A stretch of 64,000 nt of DNA, from positions 13,811,501-13,875,500 of the forward strand of contig NC_085131.1 in NCBI RefSeq assembly GCF_030269925.1, given 5' to 3'. The position numbers and the translations under genes were made by a program. Source of the stretch: Bombyx mori (lineage: Eukaryota; Arthropoda; Insecta; Lepidoptera; Bombycidae). Under the pieces are notes generated by a model. That model ran no database searches. It was given only the letters and a program-made list of their open reading frames with translations, and had not been told where the DNA came from. This document shows positions 34,255 through 44,322 of this stretch, in pieces. Numbering within the stretch: position 1 is the first letter of the stretch; every line of letters begins with the position of its first letter.

Positions 34255-36021
34255 GGTTAAAAGTATTTCTCTACAATTTCAAAGCACGACACAACACCCA
34301 ATAAATTCAAATATACACAATGGATTAGAGAAACTCACAAGCTACGACAATAATTTAAGGCTTTTTTTGGTATTTCTTTTTTTATTTACAAGACATCTCG
34401 CGCAGTCCATCTTGTCGGGGCTGTAAGAGAAATGGCTGGTACGTGACGTCTTAATCTGCCCTAAACTCGACTTTGTGGGAAATGTGTAAATAATTTTTGT
34501 GCTATACGCTAACGGTTTTCGAGAAAATATTTTCGGCTATGATAAATTGGCCTACCATGGTTAGTTGAATATTTTTGCGAACGCAGAGCAGGATAGCTTA
34601 CACAAAAAATAACTATCAGAATATATTAGAATAGCTGCAGTACTATAGGGTGTTTTTAATAATAATATTAAGGCTCATTATTGTGTAATTGATTTTATGT
34701 CGGTGGGCACGCAATTATTATTTGAGAAAAACAACTTTTAAAATAGATAGATACCATAATAATATTAGTGCATGATTTTAGCCAGAGATACCAAACTTTC
34801 TAGAGTTCTAAGTGTATCATATGTATCTAATTCAATGAAGACTCCACAATTTTTATTAATTAACATATTTCAAACTGAATTTCTTCGATAACCACTTAAA
34901 ATTAAATGAGTATCCCTCTGCCAATCTACGGTATCAAAAATCAAATTAAGTATAATTATCACAAAAAAAACATTAAAAAACTTTATCTTCCATTATTTTA
35001 TTTTAAACTTAATGTACCCCTTCGTTCTATGCTAAGTACATATAATTCTTACTATGTATTAATGATACACTTTTTTGGTCAATGAATTTAAGTTTAAATT
35101 CAAGACAAACTGGTAAAAAGACCCACAAAGCCGCATTCGTCCTCATCACACTAGAACATCCATAGACAAAAGCGCGCAGTCCAGACACAAGTAAACGACC
35201 TTTTCGCCAAGAGAGCCGAGATCCTATCTCGCAATTTAAAACGAAAATACAGCTCTTTATTTGAACCAGAACTGAGTTGCGAGCGAATACAGCTTGTTCG
35301 GCTTCGTATGCGTCCCATTGAAGGGAGTGGTAAGGCAAAATCGGGTCTGCGTTTTCTTTCGTCGCTTTTCAGGCTCATGAAAAGGGTTGTCAATATTTTG
35401 AGCGCTCTGAATAGGCCCTCTGTAGTGATGTCAATGAAGCCTTGAGTGCAGCGTGTTGTTCTCCATTGAAACTAGATTAGCTCAGCATTGTCGTGTCTGT
35501 TTTTTTTTTAAAGTTATAATAAAACTAGTTATAAAAATATCATAGTCTCTCTCAATGATGGATGTTTGAATAATGTGCCTTTGTATGCTCTTATTTCAAT
35601 TATTGCTCTTATTATTTTGAAATACGTTTTTTGTTTACCCTGAAAAGTAATTAATTAAGAGGAAATTCATTGGGTGTATTTATAATTATTCTCATTCTCA
35701 GTTAAATAATTAATAATGCACCGCTAAGTTCTTTATCGTAAATTTCAAAACAGCTATTTGAAAGTTGAGCTAGTTTTAGACCTTCAGTGAGGGCGCTATG
35801 TAGTAAAGAATCCTTTATTTTTTTATGTCTTGATCAATGGAAACGCGCAACTATCGCGCTTACCTCTTTTGAGATAGCTCAAAGCCAATTAAATGCGACG
35901 ACAAGCCAAGTACCAGGTAGGCAGCTTGAATAGATCTTGTCACAGATACAGCCTCTTAAAAACTTTGTTAAGTCTACTTAGGCGATCTGATATGGACTGT
36001 ATGTTCTGTGTATATTATAGA
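34255..36021. other. AT-rich stretch with a more GC-rich patch at 35100-35470
   Basis: The patch holds overlapping minus frames of 80 and 103 codons. They are arginine-rich and unlike any domain I know. It could be an untranslated exon or an unrecognised repeat. No splice or promoter evidence was found. Confidence 0.3.
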
Positions 36022-36026
36022 GTCAG
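36022..36026. repeat. Target-site duplication of the BEL/Pao element, left
   Basis: GTCAG, identical to 42138-42142 on the other side of the element. Five bases is the usual duplication made by BEL/Pao integrases. Confidence 0.95.
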
Positions 36027-36243
36027 TGTTAACGAGGCTTCTTGATGTAACACGCGGCAGCAACTTGTGATGGCCGCGCGTGTTTTCTTGAATCACGAAG
36101 GCTCCTTTGTAATGGACGCTCCAACAAAAATTTGTGCAGCGGGCGCGCGCGATCGCACGGCCGGTCGGTGGCGGAATGGGATGGCGGCGGCGCGCGCGCG
36201 TCCCGCAGCACGTAGAGGGGGGGCACCGCTTCGTTCGTTAACA
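36027..36243 (-). repeat. 3' LTR of the BEL/Pao element
   Basis: It runs TGTTAACGA to TCGTTAACA, a perfect 9-bp terminal inverted repeat. It is strongly GC-rich (CGCGCGCGCG, GGGGGGG), unlike its surroundings. The gag-pol stop codon TAA lies inside it (36238-36240), made by the TGTTAAC end. No TATAAA or AATAAA is visible. Confidence 0.95.
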
Positions 36244-39200
36244 AACTGGCCCTCTTGGAGCAGATGCATCTTTCTGGTCCAAAATAACTGGTAATGGACA
36301 GAGCCTATTCCAAGCTCTGCGTAAGGTTCCTGAAGTAGTTTTTACGTCTGCCACCCGGTTGACGCCGTCAGCGCCTGGGTAAACTGTGGTGACACGTCCC
36401 AGCAGCCATCTATTGGGGGGCAGCCGATCATCTTTAATGAGAACCATCTCTCCTGGCTGTGGTTGTCCTCTATTTGTGCGCCATTTATTTCGGATCTGCA
36501 ATTCTGAAACGTACTCCTTGTAGTATCGATTCCAAAAATGTGTTTTTAATAATTGTATCCTTTTATATCTGGAAAGCATATGAACTGGAGTATCATCGAC
36601 CTGGGGAGCAGGTAACATAGTGAGCGTTCGTCCAATCAAGAAATGCGCTGGTGTAAGAGGAACTAAATCTGATGGATCAGATGAAATTGGAGTGAGAGGT
36701 CTAGAATTCAGTATTGCCTCAATTTGAACCAATACAGTGTTCATCTCTTCATAATCCAAATGAGCCATTGACAATACATGAGTTAAATGTTTTTTAATTG
36801 ATTTAACTGACCCTTCTGCTACGCCGTTAAAATGTGGACTGTAGGCTGGACTAAATTTGAAATTAATTTCGTTTTCAGCACCGTATGAAATAATATCGTT
36901 AGATTGATTTTTTAGAAACCTAACTATTTCGTTGCAAGCACCCACGAAATTAGTTCCGTTGTCGGAGTAGATCACAGCTGGCTTACCTCTGCGGGCAATA
37001 AATCTATTTAAGGCTGCAATGAAACCTTTAGAACTTAAGTCGGTGACGAGTTCTATGTGCATCGCTCTCACTGCCAGGCAAACAAAAACGGCAATATATG
37101 CCTTCTTCAACTGACAGCCACGACCTTTTCTGTTTGCCATCATGATGGGACCAGCATAGTCCACAGCCGTATTATTGAAAGGGTAGTCTGCTTGCAATCT
37201 TTGTAGAGGTAGGTTGCCCATGATAGGCTGATAAGTTTTGCCTGCAAATCTAAGGCAGGATATGCAATTTCGAGTAACATTTCTACAAAGATTACGACCA
37301 TTGACTATCCAGTATTTATGTCGCAACGTTGATAACAACAGCTGTGGTCCAGCATGTAAAAGAATTTTGTGATAGTGTGTGACTAATATTTTAGTTATGT
37401 GATGTGATGCGTCTAGTAAGATAGGGTGCTTTGTGTTGTAATCATAGTGAGAGTTTGACAGTCTACCTCCTACTCGTATTATACCTGCATGGTCAATAAA
37501 AGGGTTTAATTTGAGAAGTTTGTCCTTAGGAGACAGCGGGCCTTTATTAAGTAATTGTGAGTATTGTTTACAGTATGAATCACGTTGTACTTGTTTGCAC
37601 AATATTTCTAATGCAGTATTTAGTTCTGTGACAGTCAAGGGACCTGATGTTTTATTGCGAGAATATTGACAGTTGGAAATGAATCTTTTTACATAAGCTA
37701 TGATACGTTGTAATTTACTAAATTCAGAAAAATTGTTAAAATATTGAGAAATATTGAAATTCTGACAATGAAAGTCATCAGTTGACAGATGGCATTGATG
37801 TTTCATTTCTGGCAAACTAGCAATATTCACATCTTGTGGCTGTGTGGGCCACTGCACATCTGTTTGATGTAAGAAGTGCGGACCTCCCCACCACAAAAGT
37901 GAAGATTGAAGTTGCGCTGCATTAAGACCGCGAGAACCAATGTCAGCCGGGTTCATATCTGTGGGAACGTAGTTCCATGAATTAGGATCAGAATTATTAG
38001 TGATCTCATTAATTCTATTGTATACAAATTGTTTTAGTTTTAACTTGCATGTTTTGATCCAGCCCAGCACAATAGTTGAGTCACACCAAAAAAATGTTGA
38101 GTCAATGTTTAAACGTAATGAATTTACTACCTTTTTTGTTAACCTTGTAGCGAGAAGGGCGCCGCAAAGCTCCAACCTTGGTATAGTCAGCCTTTGCTTC
38201 AATGGTGCCACTCTGCCCTTTGCAAGTATCAAATGTACTTGTACATTCCCAGTTTCAGACACTGAGCGTAGATATATACAAGCTGAATAGGCCTTAATGG
38301 AGGCATCAGAAAATGCGTGCAATTCGACCTTAACATACGAATTGCATAACACTCTACGAGGGATTTCTATTTTTGTAATTTCTGGTAAGTATTTAATAAA
38401 GTCGTGCCATTGTGACTCAACATCAGCAGGTAGCTGGTCATCCCATGTGATATTCTTAGCCCATAGTGTTTGTAATATGAGTTTTGCCTGTAACATGCAA
38501 GGATTAATTAAACCAAGTGGATCAAACACTTGAGCAATTGTGGATAAAATTGTACGTTTATTTGTGTTTGGCTGATTTGATATTTTATTTATTGCAAATA
38601 ATAATGTGTCCTTTTTACAGGCCCAGAGTAAACCTAATGTTTTTGTATAATCATGTTTGTTTAAGTTTAATAACTCGTCTGTATTATTTTCGCTAACAAT
38701 ATCATCCAGGATAGACGGTTGATTGGACAGCCATTTACGTAAATGAAAACGTGCGCCTTCTAACGTCTGAATGACGCCTTTACATATTTGTATTAACGTT
38801 TTTTCATCATCATGCCCAGATATATAATCATCTACATAAAAATCGTGTAAAATTGCTTCCCGAACATCCTCATTGGTGCATTCTTGTCCCAGCTGTACCA
38901 GACATCTAGTTGCTAAATACGGTGCTGATGCGGTCCCATATGTGACTGTGTTTAATTTATATTGTTTAATTGGCTGGCTGGGGTGTGATCGCCAAAATAT
39001 TTGTTGCAAACATCGTTGTTTATTGTTAACATAAATTTGTCTATACATTTTTTCTATATCTGACGTTACTACAAACTTATGCTGTCTAAATCGAATCAAT
39101 ATGCTAAGTAAATCATCTTGTACAGTTGGCCCAATATGTTGAATATCATTGAATGATAAACCCGTGCTTGTTACAGCTGAACAATCAAAGACTGTACGTA

Positions 39201-41463
39201 ATTTTGTAGTGAGGCTGTTTTCCCGCAAAACGCCATGATGAGGCATGAAGTATGAAATGCAGTCGTTTTGTATTGTTTCATTTTCTGACATGTGACCTAA
39301 AGCCAAATATTCTTCAAGAAAATTTGTGTATTTTTCTTTGAACTCTGCGTTGCGTTTAAATTTACGTTCCAAAGATTGAAACCTAATTAGAGCTTGTTGT
39401 TTGGAATCCCCTAAAGATTCAGGTGATCCTTTTAATGGAATGGTAACAATAAATTTGCCATCTGGGTGGCGCTTTGTTGTTTGTGTAAATATTTGTTCAC
39501 AGTCACTCTCACCTTTAGTATGGATTTGTTGAGCAGAGGGAACTGATTCTAGTTCGAAAAATTTGTCTAACTTCTCATCAAGCTCATTGTCGTTTAGAAA
39601 ATGGCAATGGACTGTATTGTTGGTGTTAAATTTTGTGTTTGATTGTATAGAGCCGGTGACAAGCCACCCTAATGTTGTTTCAATCAGAGTTGGCTTGTTC
39701 TTTCCCAGGACAATATGATTGTTTTGAAGGACATCCCAAAAGATGTCCGCCCCCAGCAACATCTGCACCTCAGACGGCGTGGAGAAGGTTGGATCCGCGA
39801 GGTGGATGCGAGAGGGAATGGAAAAGAAATTGCAATTAATTTGTGAAGTAGGTATCAACTGAGTGATATGTGGTACAACAAAACAATTGACGTCAGTTGT
39901 ATAACCACTGTTTGTGAGTGACGATATGGTGACGTCACATCTTTTTGTAATTTTTGAGGACTGATTGTTTAACCCTTGTACTAGTAGTGAAGTAGAATAA
40001 CTGCGTATTCCTAATTTCGCTCGTAAAGTTTCTGTGACAAAACTAGATGTACTTCCATTGTCGAGTAGTACACGAACTTTATGTGTTTGACCACCACAGT
40101 CTTGTATATTGACCATAGCAGTGGATAGAAGTACCTGACTGTGATGTGTGGATGAGAGTGTGACACCACTCGATTCCTTTTGAGTCTGTTCCTGCACAGT
40201 GGGCAAGACTACACAGCCCGCTGATGAAGTTGAAGCTGCCAGAACAGTGTTTTTATTGTGTAACAGAGTGTTGTGGCGCTGTGTGCACAGCTTACAGGAA
40301 CTGAGCCTACAGCGCTGTTCATCATGACCTGCACGCAAACAGTTTGTGCATAGATTTAATTGTTTAACTCGGTCAAGACGCATCTCAATCGGCATTGATT
40401 TGAATTTCATACATTGGTAAATTGCATGATTATTCTTGCACACAGGACATCTAAACAGCGCTTGTTTTTGTGTTTGGTTAACTACAAACGTCTTTGGACG
40501 GTTGTGAGTAATATCGCTGTGTCTGCGTCGTGATGGTTGCTGTTTTGTATATGTTGATGATTCTTCCACTGTCTCTAGTAAGTCAGCACGATTTTTTAGA
40601 AATGTGTGAAAATCTTGTAACGTAGGTAATCTCGTTAAATTATTGCGTTTCTCTTCCCAGTCACGTAGTGTGCCTGGGTCTAACTTACCAGACACCATGT
40701 GTATTATGATAATGTCCCAGTGCTCTGTAGGTAGATTCAGTGTTTTTAAAGCTCTTAAATTTCGATTAACTGAATCTATTGTACTTCTTAAAGCCTTGGA
40801 AGACTCTTGAACTATTGGTGGTATGTTAAATATTGCTTGTATGTGATTATTGACCAAAATTCGATCGTTATTATATCGATCGCATAACAGATCCCATGCT
40901 ATGTCATAATTTTCAGCGGAGAACTCTAGGGATTTAATAATATGTGAAGCGCTCTCTTTTAATGTATTTCGTAAGTAGTGAAACTTATGGATTTTGGGAA
41001 TGGTTGTGTTGTCGTGTATAAGGGATTTGTAAGTGTCGTGATATTCTAGCCATTCCTGATAGCGTCCAGAAAAGATCGGCAAATTTATAGTAGGTAATTT
41101 AATGTTTGGCCTACCAGACGGTCCAGTGTTAATATTAGAACCCGTCACCGACCCGGCATCCTGATCCGCAGAGGCAGCGCTGAGCATCTTCTGCGCAAAA
41201 GCCACGCAGCCGAAGTAGCTGTTCTCGAAAATCTCTCTTTCCTTGTGTTCATCATCTGAAATTTCCACAAGACTTTCTAAATCAGTCTGAACTGAATCGA
41301 ACTCATTGTATAAATCTAGAATTTTATCTAAGCGAGCCTTTAATTCAAAAGCTTGTACCTCATTGACCCTTTTACTAGGCAAAAGTGAATCTATATATGT
41401 TTTAAATATGGTAAGCTTCGCCTTATGGCTAGATCTAGTTTTCTTTAATGATTTAATATCCAT
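36238..41463 (-). CDS. gag-pol: BEL/Pao gag-pol polyprotein (gag, protease, RT, RNase H, integrase)
   Basis: A single 1741-residue frame with no stop or frameshift. The ATG at 41461-41463 (MDIKSLKKTR) is chosen because the frame's extra 18 upstream codons begin with TTG. Domains in order (residues from that ATG): gag coiled-coil and DUF1759-like part 1-300; Cys/His knuckles about 340-400 (CPVC, CTNC, CKLC); retropepsin with LLDNGSTSSF at about 468-471; reverse transcriptase with FDCSAV, DIEKMYRQI and catalytic YVDD at 876-879; RNase H with HAFSDAS near 1053; integrase zinc finger (HKILLH...CISC, about 1365-1405); DDE core D1435, D1501 (YSDNGTNF), E1550 (GVAEGS); C-terminal DUF5641-type segment (WLLGRV, about 1685). 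All catalytic residues I can identify are kept. The product would be cleaved by its protease and assemble in the cytoplasm. Confidence 0.96.
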   Translation of the reverse strand: MDIKSLKKTRSSHKAKLTIFKTYIDSLLPSKRVNEVQAFELKARLDKILDLYNEFDSVQTDLESLVEISDDEHKEREIFENSYFGCVAFAQKMLSAASADQDAGSVTGSNINTGPSGRPNIKLPTINLPIFSGRYQEWLEYHDTYKSLIHDNTTIPKIHKFHYLRNTLKESASHIIKSLEFSAENYDIAWDLLCDRYNNDRILVNNHIQAIFNIPPIVQESSKALRSTIDSVNRNLRALKTLNLPTEHWDIIIIHMVSGKLDPGTLRDWEEKRNNLTRLPTLQDFHTFLKNRADLLETVEESSTYTKQQPSRRRHSDITHNRPKTFVVNQTQKQALFRCPVCKNNHAIYQCMKFKSMPIEMRLDRVKQLNLCTNCLRAGHDEQRCRLSSCKLCTQRHNTLLHNKNTVLAASTSSAGCVVLPTVQEQTQKESSGVTLSSTHHSQVLLSTAMVNIQDCGGQTHKVRVLLDNGSTSSFVTETLRAKLGIRSYSTSLLVQGLNNQSSKITKRCDVTISSLTNSGYTTDVNCFVVPHITQLIPTSQINCNFFSIPSRIHLADPTFSTPSEVQMLLGADIFWDVLQNNHIVLGKNKPTLIETTLGWLVTGSIQSNTKFNTNNTVHCHFLNDNELDEKLDKFFELESVPSAQQIHTKGESDCEQIFTQTTKRHPDGKFIVTIPLKGSPESLGDSKQQALIRFQSLERKFKRNAEFKEKYTNFLEEYLALGHMSENETIQNDCISYFMPHHGVLRENSLTTKLRTVFDCSAVTSTGLSFNDIQHIGPTVQDDLLSILIRFRQHKFVVTSDIEKMYRQIYVNNKQRCLQQIFWRSHPSQPIKQYKLNTVTYGTASAPYLATRCLVQLGQECTNEDVREAILHDFYVDDYISGHDDEKTLIQICKGVIQTLEGARFHLRKWLSNQPSILDDIVSENNTDELLNLNKHDYTKTLGLLWACKKDTLLFAINKISNQPNTNKRTILSTIAQVFDPLGLINPCMLQAKLILQTLWAKNITWDDQLPADVESQWHDFIKYLPEITKIEIPRRVLCNSYVKVELHAFSDASIKAYSACIYLRSVSETGNVQVHLILAKGRVAPLKQRLTIPRLELCGALLATRLTKKVVNSLRLNIDSTFFWCDSTIVLGWIKTCKLKLKQFVYNRINEITNNSDPNSWNYVPTDMNPADIGSRGLNAAQLQSSLLWWGGPHFLHQTDVQWPTQPQDVNIASLPEMKHQCHLSTDDFHCQNFNISQYFNNFSEFSKLQRIIAYVKRFISNCQYSRNKTSGPLTVTELNTALEILCKQVQRDSYCKQYSQLLNKGPLSPKDKLLKLNPFIDHAGIIRVGGRLSNSHYDYNTKHPILLDASHHITKILVTHYHKILLHAGPQLLLSTLRHKYWIVNGRNLCRNVTRNCISCLRFAGKTYQPIMGNLPLQRLQADYPFNNTAVDYAGPIMMANRKGRGCQLKKAYIAVFVCLAVRAMHIELVTDLSSKGFIAALNRFIARRGKPAVIYSDNGTNFVGACNEIVRFLKNQSNDIISYGAENEINFKFSPAYSPHFNGVAEGSVKSIKKHLTHVLSMAHLDYEEMNTVLVQIEAILNSRPLTPISSDPSDLVPLTPAHFLIGRTLTMLPAPQVDDTPVHMLSRYKRIQLLKTHFWNRYYKEYVSELQIRNKWRTNRGQPQPGEMVLIKDDRLPPNRWLLGRVTTVYPGADGVNRVADVKTTSGTLRRAWNRLCPLPVILDQKDASAPRGPVC

Positions 41464-41919
41464 CGTGCAAATAAATAAGCAAATGACACCAACCGAAATC
41501 AATTTCAAATTTTTCAACTGAAATCAATTAATAATTAGCAAAATTAGCGTGAGAGAAAAAAGGGAAGAATACAAAACAATACTTAAAGCAGAGAAGTTGC
41601 GACAGAAGCAATGCGAAGCAGAAAGGACAGGCGCGACTGCAGCTAGCCACGCGGCCGCGCGGCGTGGTCTGGCGTCGGATCGCTGGAATTTATAAAATCA
41701 AAATGATTTGCACTGTATTCGTAAAAACTGGCACAACACAGCAATATTTCTTGATTTGTTGTAGTCTTGTCTTGAATTTGTATGATTCACGCCGTTTGCC
41801 GACGCGCCGCGAAGCAATCCGTGTCTCGATGTTTCTCGAATGACCTCGCCAATGTCGATATACTCCTTTGTTCCGTTTTGTCTTGAAACGATGTTCAAAG
41901 TTGTATCCGGCTCGAATCT
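41464..41919 (-). other. 5' leader of the BEL/Pao element
   Basis: About 450 bases between 5' LTR and gag start. Right after the LTR, reverse complement of 41905-41916 reads TTCGAGCCGGAT, which could pair with the T-arm and acceptor side of a tRNA such as tRNA-Tyr. The usual TGG start of a primer site is not seen. Short upstream frames of 120-140 codons cover LTR and leader and are not convincing genes. Confidence 0.6.
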
Positions 41920-42137
41920 TGTTAACGAGGCTTCTTGATGTAACACGCGGCAGCAACTTGTGATGGCCGCGCGTGTTTTCTTGAATCGCGGAGGCTCCTT
42001 TGTAATGGACGCGCCAACAAAAATTGTGTGCAGCGGGCGCGCGCGATCGCACGGCCGGTCGGTGGCGGAATGGGATGGCGGCGGCGCGCGCGCGTCCCGC
42101 AGCACGTAGAGGGGGGGCACCGCTTCGTTCGTTAACA
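41920..42137 (-). repeat. 5' LTR of the BEL/Pao element
   Basis: 218 bp, same ends as the 3' LTR. Compared with it: two A/G differences near 41987-41990, a T/G difference near 42012, and a substitution plus one extra base near 42024-42030. GC-rich, with no TATA box, so transcription may start from an initiator-type site. Confidence 0.95.
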
Positions 42138-42142
42138 GTCAG
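42138..42142. repeat. Target-site duplication of the BEL/Pao element, right
   Basis: GTCAG, pairs with 36022-36026. Confidence 0.95.
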
Positions 42143-42469
42143 GATACAGTTTCATGACTATATTGTTTTTTTTTTTGTTGTGTAATTCAGCATCTAGCTT
42201 TTTTATTTAGTTTACTTGATTTTAAGCGAGTGTTGGCGCTTGGAGAGCTTAAAAAGTGAAAGTCACTATTTCGTCACCCTATTCTCCGCCAATTGTTTTT
42301 CTGAATATTCAGTACTGATAAATAATTTTGTGAATCCTTGGTCTGATACTATTATCTTATCTTATTTTAACAACAAGACTTGCATTATTAAACTTTTATC
42401 TCAACGCTCAATGTAAGTATGAATGTAAATGTGAGCTTTGGTATCTGTACGTCCCGAGAAAGTAGTTCT
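42143..42469. other. AT-rich stretch with no recognised feature
   Basis: A 66-codon chance frame at 42216 has no resemblance. Confidence 0.4.
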
Positions 42470-42481
42470 AACGTAGTACTT
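42470..42481. repeat. Target-site duplication of R1-clade LINE, left
   Basis: AACGTAGTACTT, repeated exactly at 43251-43262 after the poly-A tail. Confidence 0.93.
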
Positions 42482-42766
42482 CACCATTGTGATTGCGACT
42501 TGGACACGGCAGAGCATACGCTCGTCGCCTGCCCCGCATGGGAGGGGTGGCGCCGTGTCCTCGTCGCAAAAGTAGGAAACGACTTGTCGTTGCCGAGTGT
42601 TGTGGCATCGATGCTCGGCGACGACGAGTCGTGGAAGGCGATGCTCGACTTCTGCGAGTGCACCATCTCGCAGAAGGAGGCGGCGGGGCGCGTGAGAGAC
42701 GCACAATCCCGCCGCCGTCGAGCGGGGGCCAGGGAGGCGGATCTCGCCCAAGCCCTGGCCCTCTAA
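42482..42766 (+). CDS. R1-clade LINE ORF2, C-terminal fragment
   Basis: The frame enters from the insertion point; the upstream ATG at 42419 belongs to flanking DNA and is not a real start. The fragment opens with a Cys-His motif (CDCDLDTAEHTLVACPAW, pattern C-x-C-x7-H-x4-C) typical of the C terminus of R1-clade proteins, thought to bind nucleic acid. A region rich in Arg and Ala (AAGRVRDAQSRRRRAGAREA) follows, and a TAA stop at 42764. Endonuclease and reverse transcriptase are absent. Frames on the opposite strand here are shadows of this GC-rich segment. Confidence 0.82.
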   Translation, partial: HHCDCDLDTAEHTLVACPAWEGWRRVLVAKVGNDLSLPSVVASMLGDDESWKAMLDFCECTISQKEAAGRVRDAQSRRRRAGAREADLAQALAL

Positions 42767-43250
42767 GTGTTTCGGGTCCCCCTCACATGTCGGTCTGGGG
42801 ACCGGCGAAGGGGGCCTAAGAAGACGACGTGCAAGCTGCTCTGCACGCGTTTTACGCAAGAGCATCCGGGTGATGGAAGGCCGGCTATCCTCGACTCACG
42901 CTGGTTCTGGTCCAGCGGGGTATTCCGTAGGATAGCTCACTCTAACCGGCGCCATCTAGGCGGGCTTCGGATAGCCTGCCGACCGAGAGGGCTGGTGGTC
43001 GTGGCGCCGACGACCGCCGGTCCGGCGTCCCGAGGGGGAGGGTGATGGGAGAGATGTGCTCCGCACTAAACGCTTCACTTTCCTCCCTCTGCCTCTTCAT
43101 GAGTTCTGTCTCATGCGAGGTTTGGACGTTGGTTGTTGAGCGACAGGAGGTTTTAGTCAGTTCGACTCTGACATGCTCCGCCCTCTATCCCCAGTGGAGG
43201 GCGGAAGTCCGGCGATTTCCTCCTGACCAAAAAAAAAAAAAAAAAAAAAA
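42482..43250 (+). mobile_element. 5'-truncated R1-clade LINE end
   Basis: A 769-bp insert made of the last ~95 codons of ORF2, a GC-rich 3' UTR of about 460 bp and a poly-A tail of about 22 bases (43229-43250). Perfect 12-bp direct repeats flank it. Its base composition is far richer in GC than both flanks, which marks its limits sharply. Most R1-clade families target rDNA or telomere repeats; this copy lies in unique-looking DNA. Confidence 0.9.
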
Positions 43251-43262
43251 AACGTAGTACTT
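43251..43262. repeat. Target-site duplication of R1-clade LINE, right
   Basis: AACGTAGTACTT, pairs with 42470-42481. The two leading A's may belong to the tail. Confidence 0.93.
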
Positions 43263-43761
43263 AACATCAATCTAGTGCTAAGCAAAAACTAGATCAGTCG
43301 CCGGTATTCCCATTAACATCAAAAATATCTAAATAATACATTTTCAATTTAATGAAAAATTTTAGTTATTTATATATTATAATAATTCCCGGTCTTTTGG
43401 AACTTATCTATGACAATAAGAAACTGCATTCAATATTAGATTTCTTAGACATAAAGGCACTTTTTCACTCGAGAAATAAAGTAAAACGTGATGTTTTAAG
43501 GTCTTAGGGTGTTACTGGCATCGATTTTTTTAAATCTTTCTCTCTTAAATGTACTAAATTCAAACAGCAATTTAAAAAAAAATCTACTAAAGTTTGAAGC
43601 TGCAACAAAACATTTCAAAATGAATTGAAATGAAATGCGTTTATTTCAGGCAACTTACAAGTTTCACATACAATTACATAAAATACAATAAAATTAAAAT
43701 TTTTCAGAATGCCCAAAAACAAAAACAAACAAAAATAAACCAAATAAATTTGTAATATATA
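43263..43761. other. AT-rich stretch with a possible LINE tail at 43618-43680
   Basis: AATTGAAATGAAATGCGTTT followed by ATTTCAGGCAACTTACAAG looks like the reversed 3' end of a LINE with CATTT repeats. The rest is not recognised. Confidence 0.4.
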
Positions 43762-44003
43762 TTTTTTTATTGCTTAGTTGAGTGGACGAGCTCACAGCCC
43801 ACCTGGTGTTAAGTTGTTACTGGAGCCCATAGACATCTACAACATAAATGCGCCACCCACCTTGAGACATAAGTTCTAAGATCTCAGTATAGTTACAATG
43901 GCTGCCCCACCCTTCAAACCGAAACGCATTACTACTTCACGGCAGAAATAGGCAGGGTTGTGGTACCTACCCGCGTGGACTCACAAGAGGTCCTACCACC
44001 AGT
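43762..44003 (-). mobile_element. Bm1-like SINE body, headless
   Basis: Poly-T, ATTGCTTAGTTGAGTGGACG, reversed body, and the boundary GGTCCTACCACCAGT at 44003. Few changes from the window consensus. Confidence 0.92.
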
Positions 44004-44322
44004 AAAAAATGAAACCGAATCAAAATTATTAAAATTAATAAAGGAACTAATATGAATAATGAATGATTCGAAATATTTGGAATTTTAGCAAAACACAGAT
44101 TATCCTAGTCTCAAAATGTTTAACAAAAAATCTTATTGGATTTCTCTTTCAAGCTTTCACTGCACAAGTGATTTGAGTTAGAGCTTTGGATGCATCTAGT
44201 GCAGAGAGACGGCGCATCCGTCGCTCGTGGACTGCACCTGCCGCCCTGTTTCACTGCAAATTACTTTAAGGCTGTTACCATATTAGACAAACTTTAGTAA
44301 TTTAATGTGGTAATTTTAACAA

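Larger units (their letters stand above)
36027..42137 (-). mobile_element. Complete BEL/Pao LTR retrotransposon
   Basis: A 6.1-kb unit with two LTRs of 217-218 bp, one gag-pol frame of 1741 codons, and perfect 5-bp target duplications. The two LTRs differ by about four substitutions and one single-base indel, roughly 2%, so integration is recent on an insect scale but not brand new. No envelope-like frame follows pol. Bombyx is known to carry BEL/Pao families (Pao, Kamikaze, Yamato, Tamy); which one this is cannot be settled here. All parts for autonomous movement look present. Confidence 0.96.

Noticed and set aside
35027..35393. Possible host exon in a GC-richer patch
   Set aside because: Overlapping arginine-rich frames without a recognised domain; no splice pairing could be supported.
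41690..42120. 120- and 140-codon frames upstream of gag
   Set aside because: They lie in the GC-rich LTR and leader, where stops are rare by composition, and show no resemblance to known proteins.
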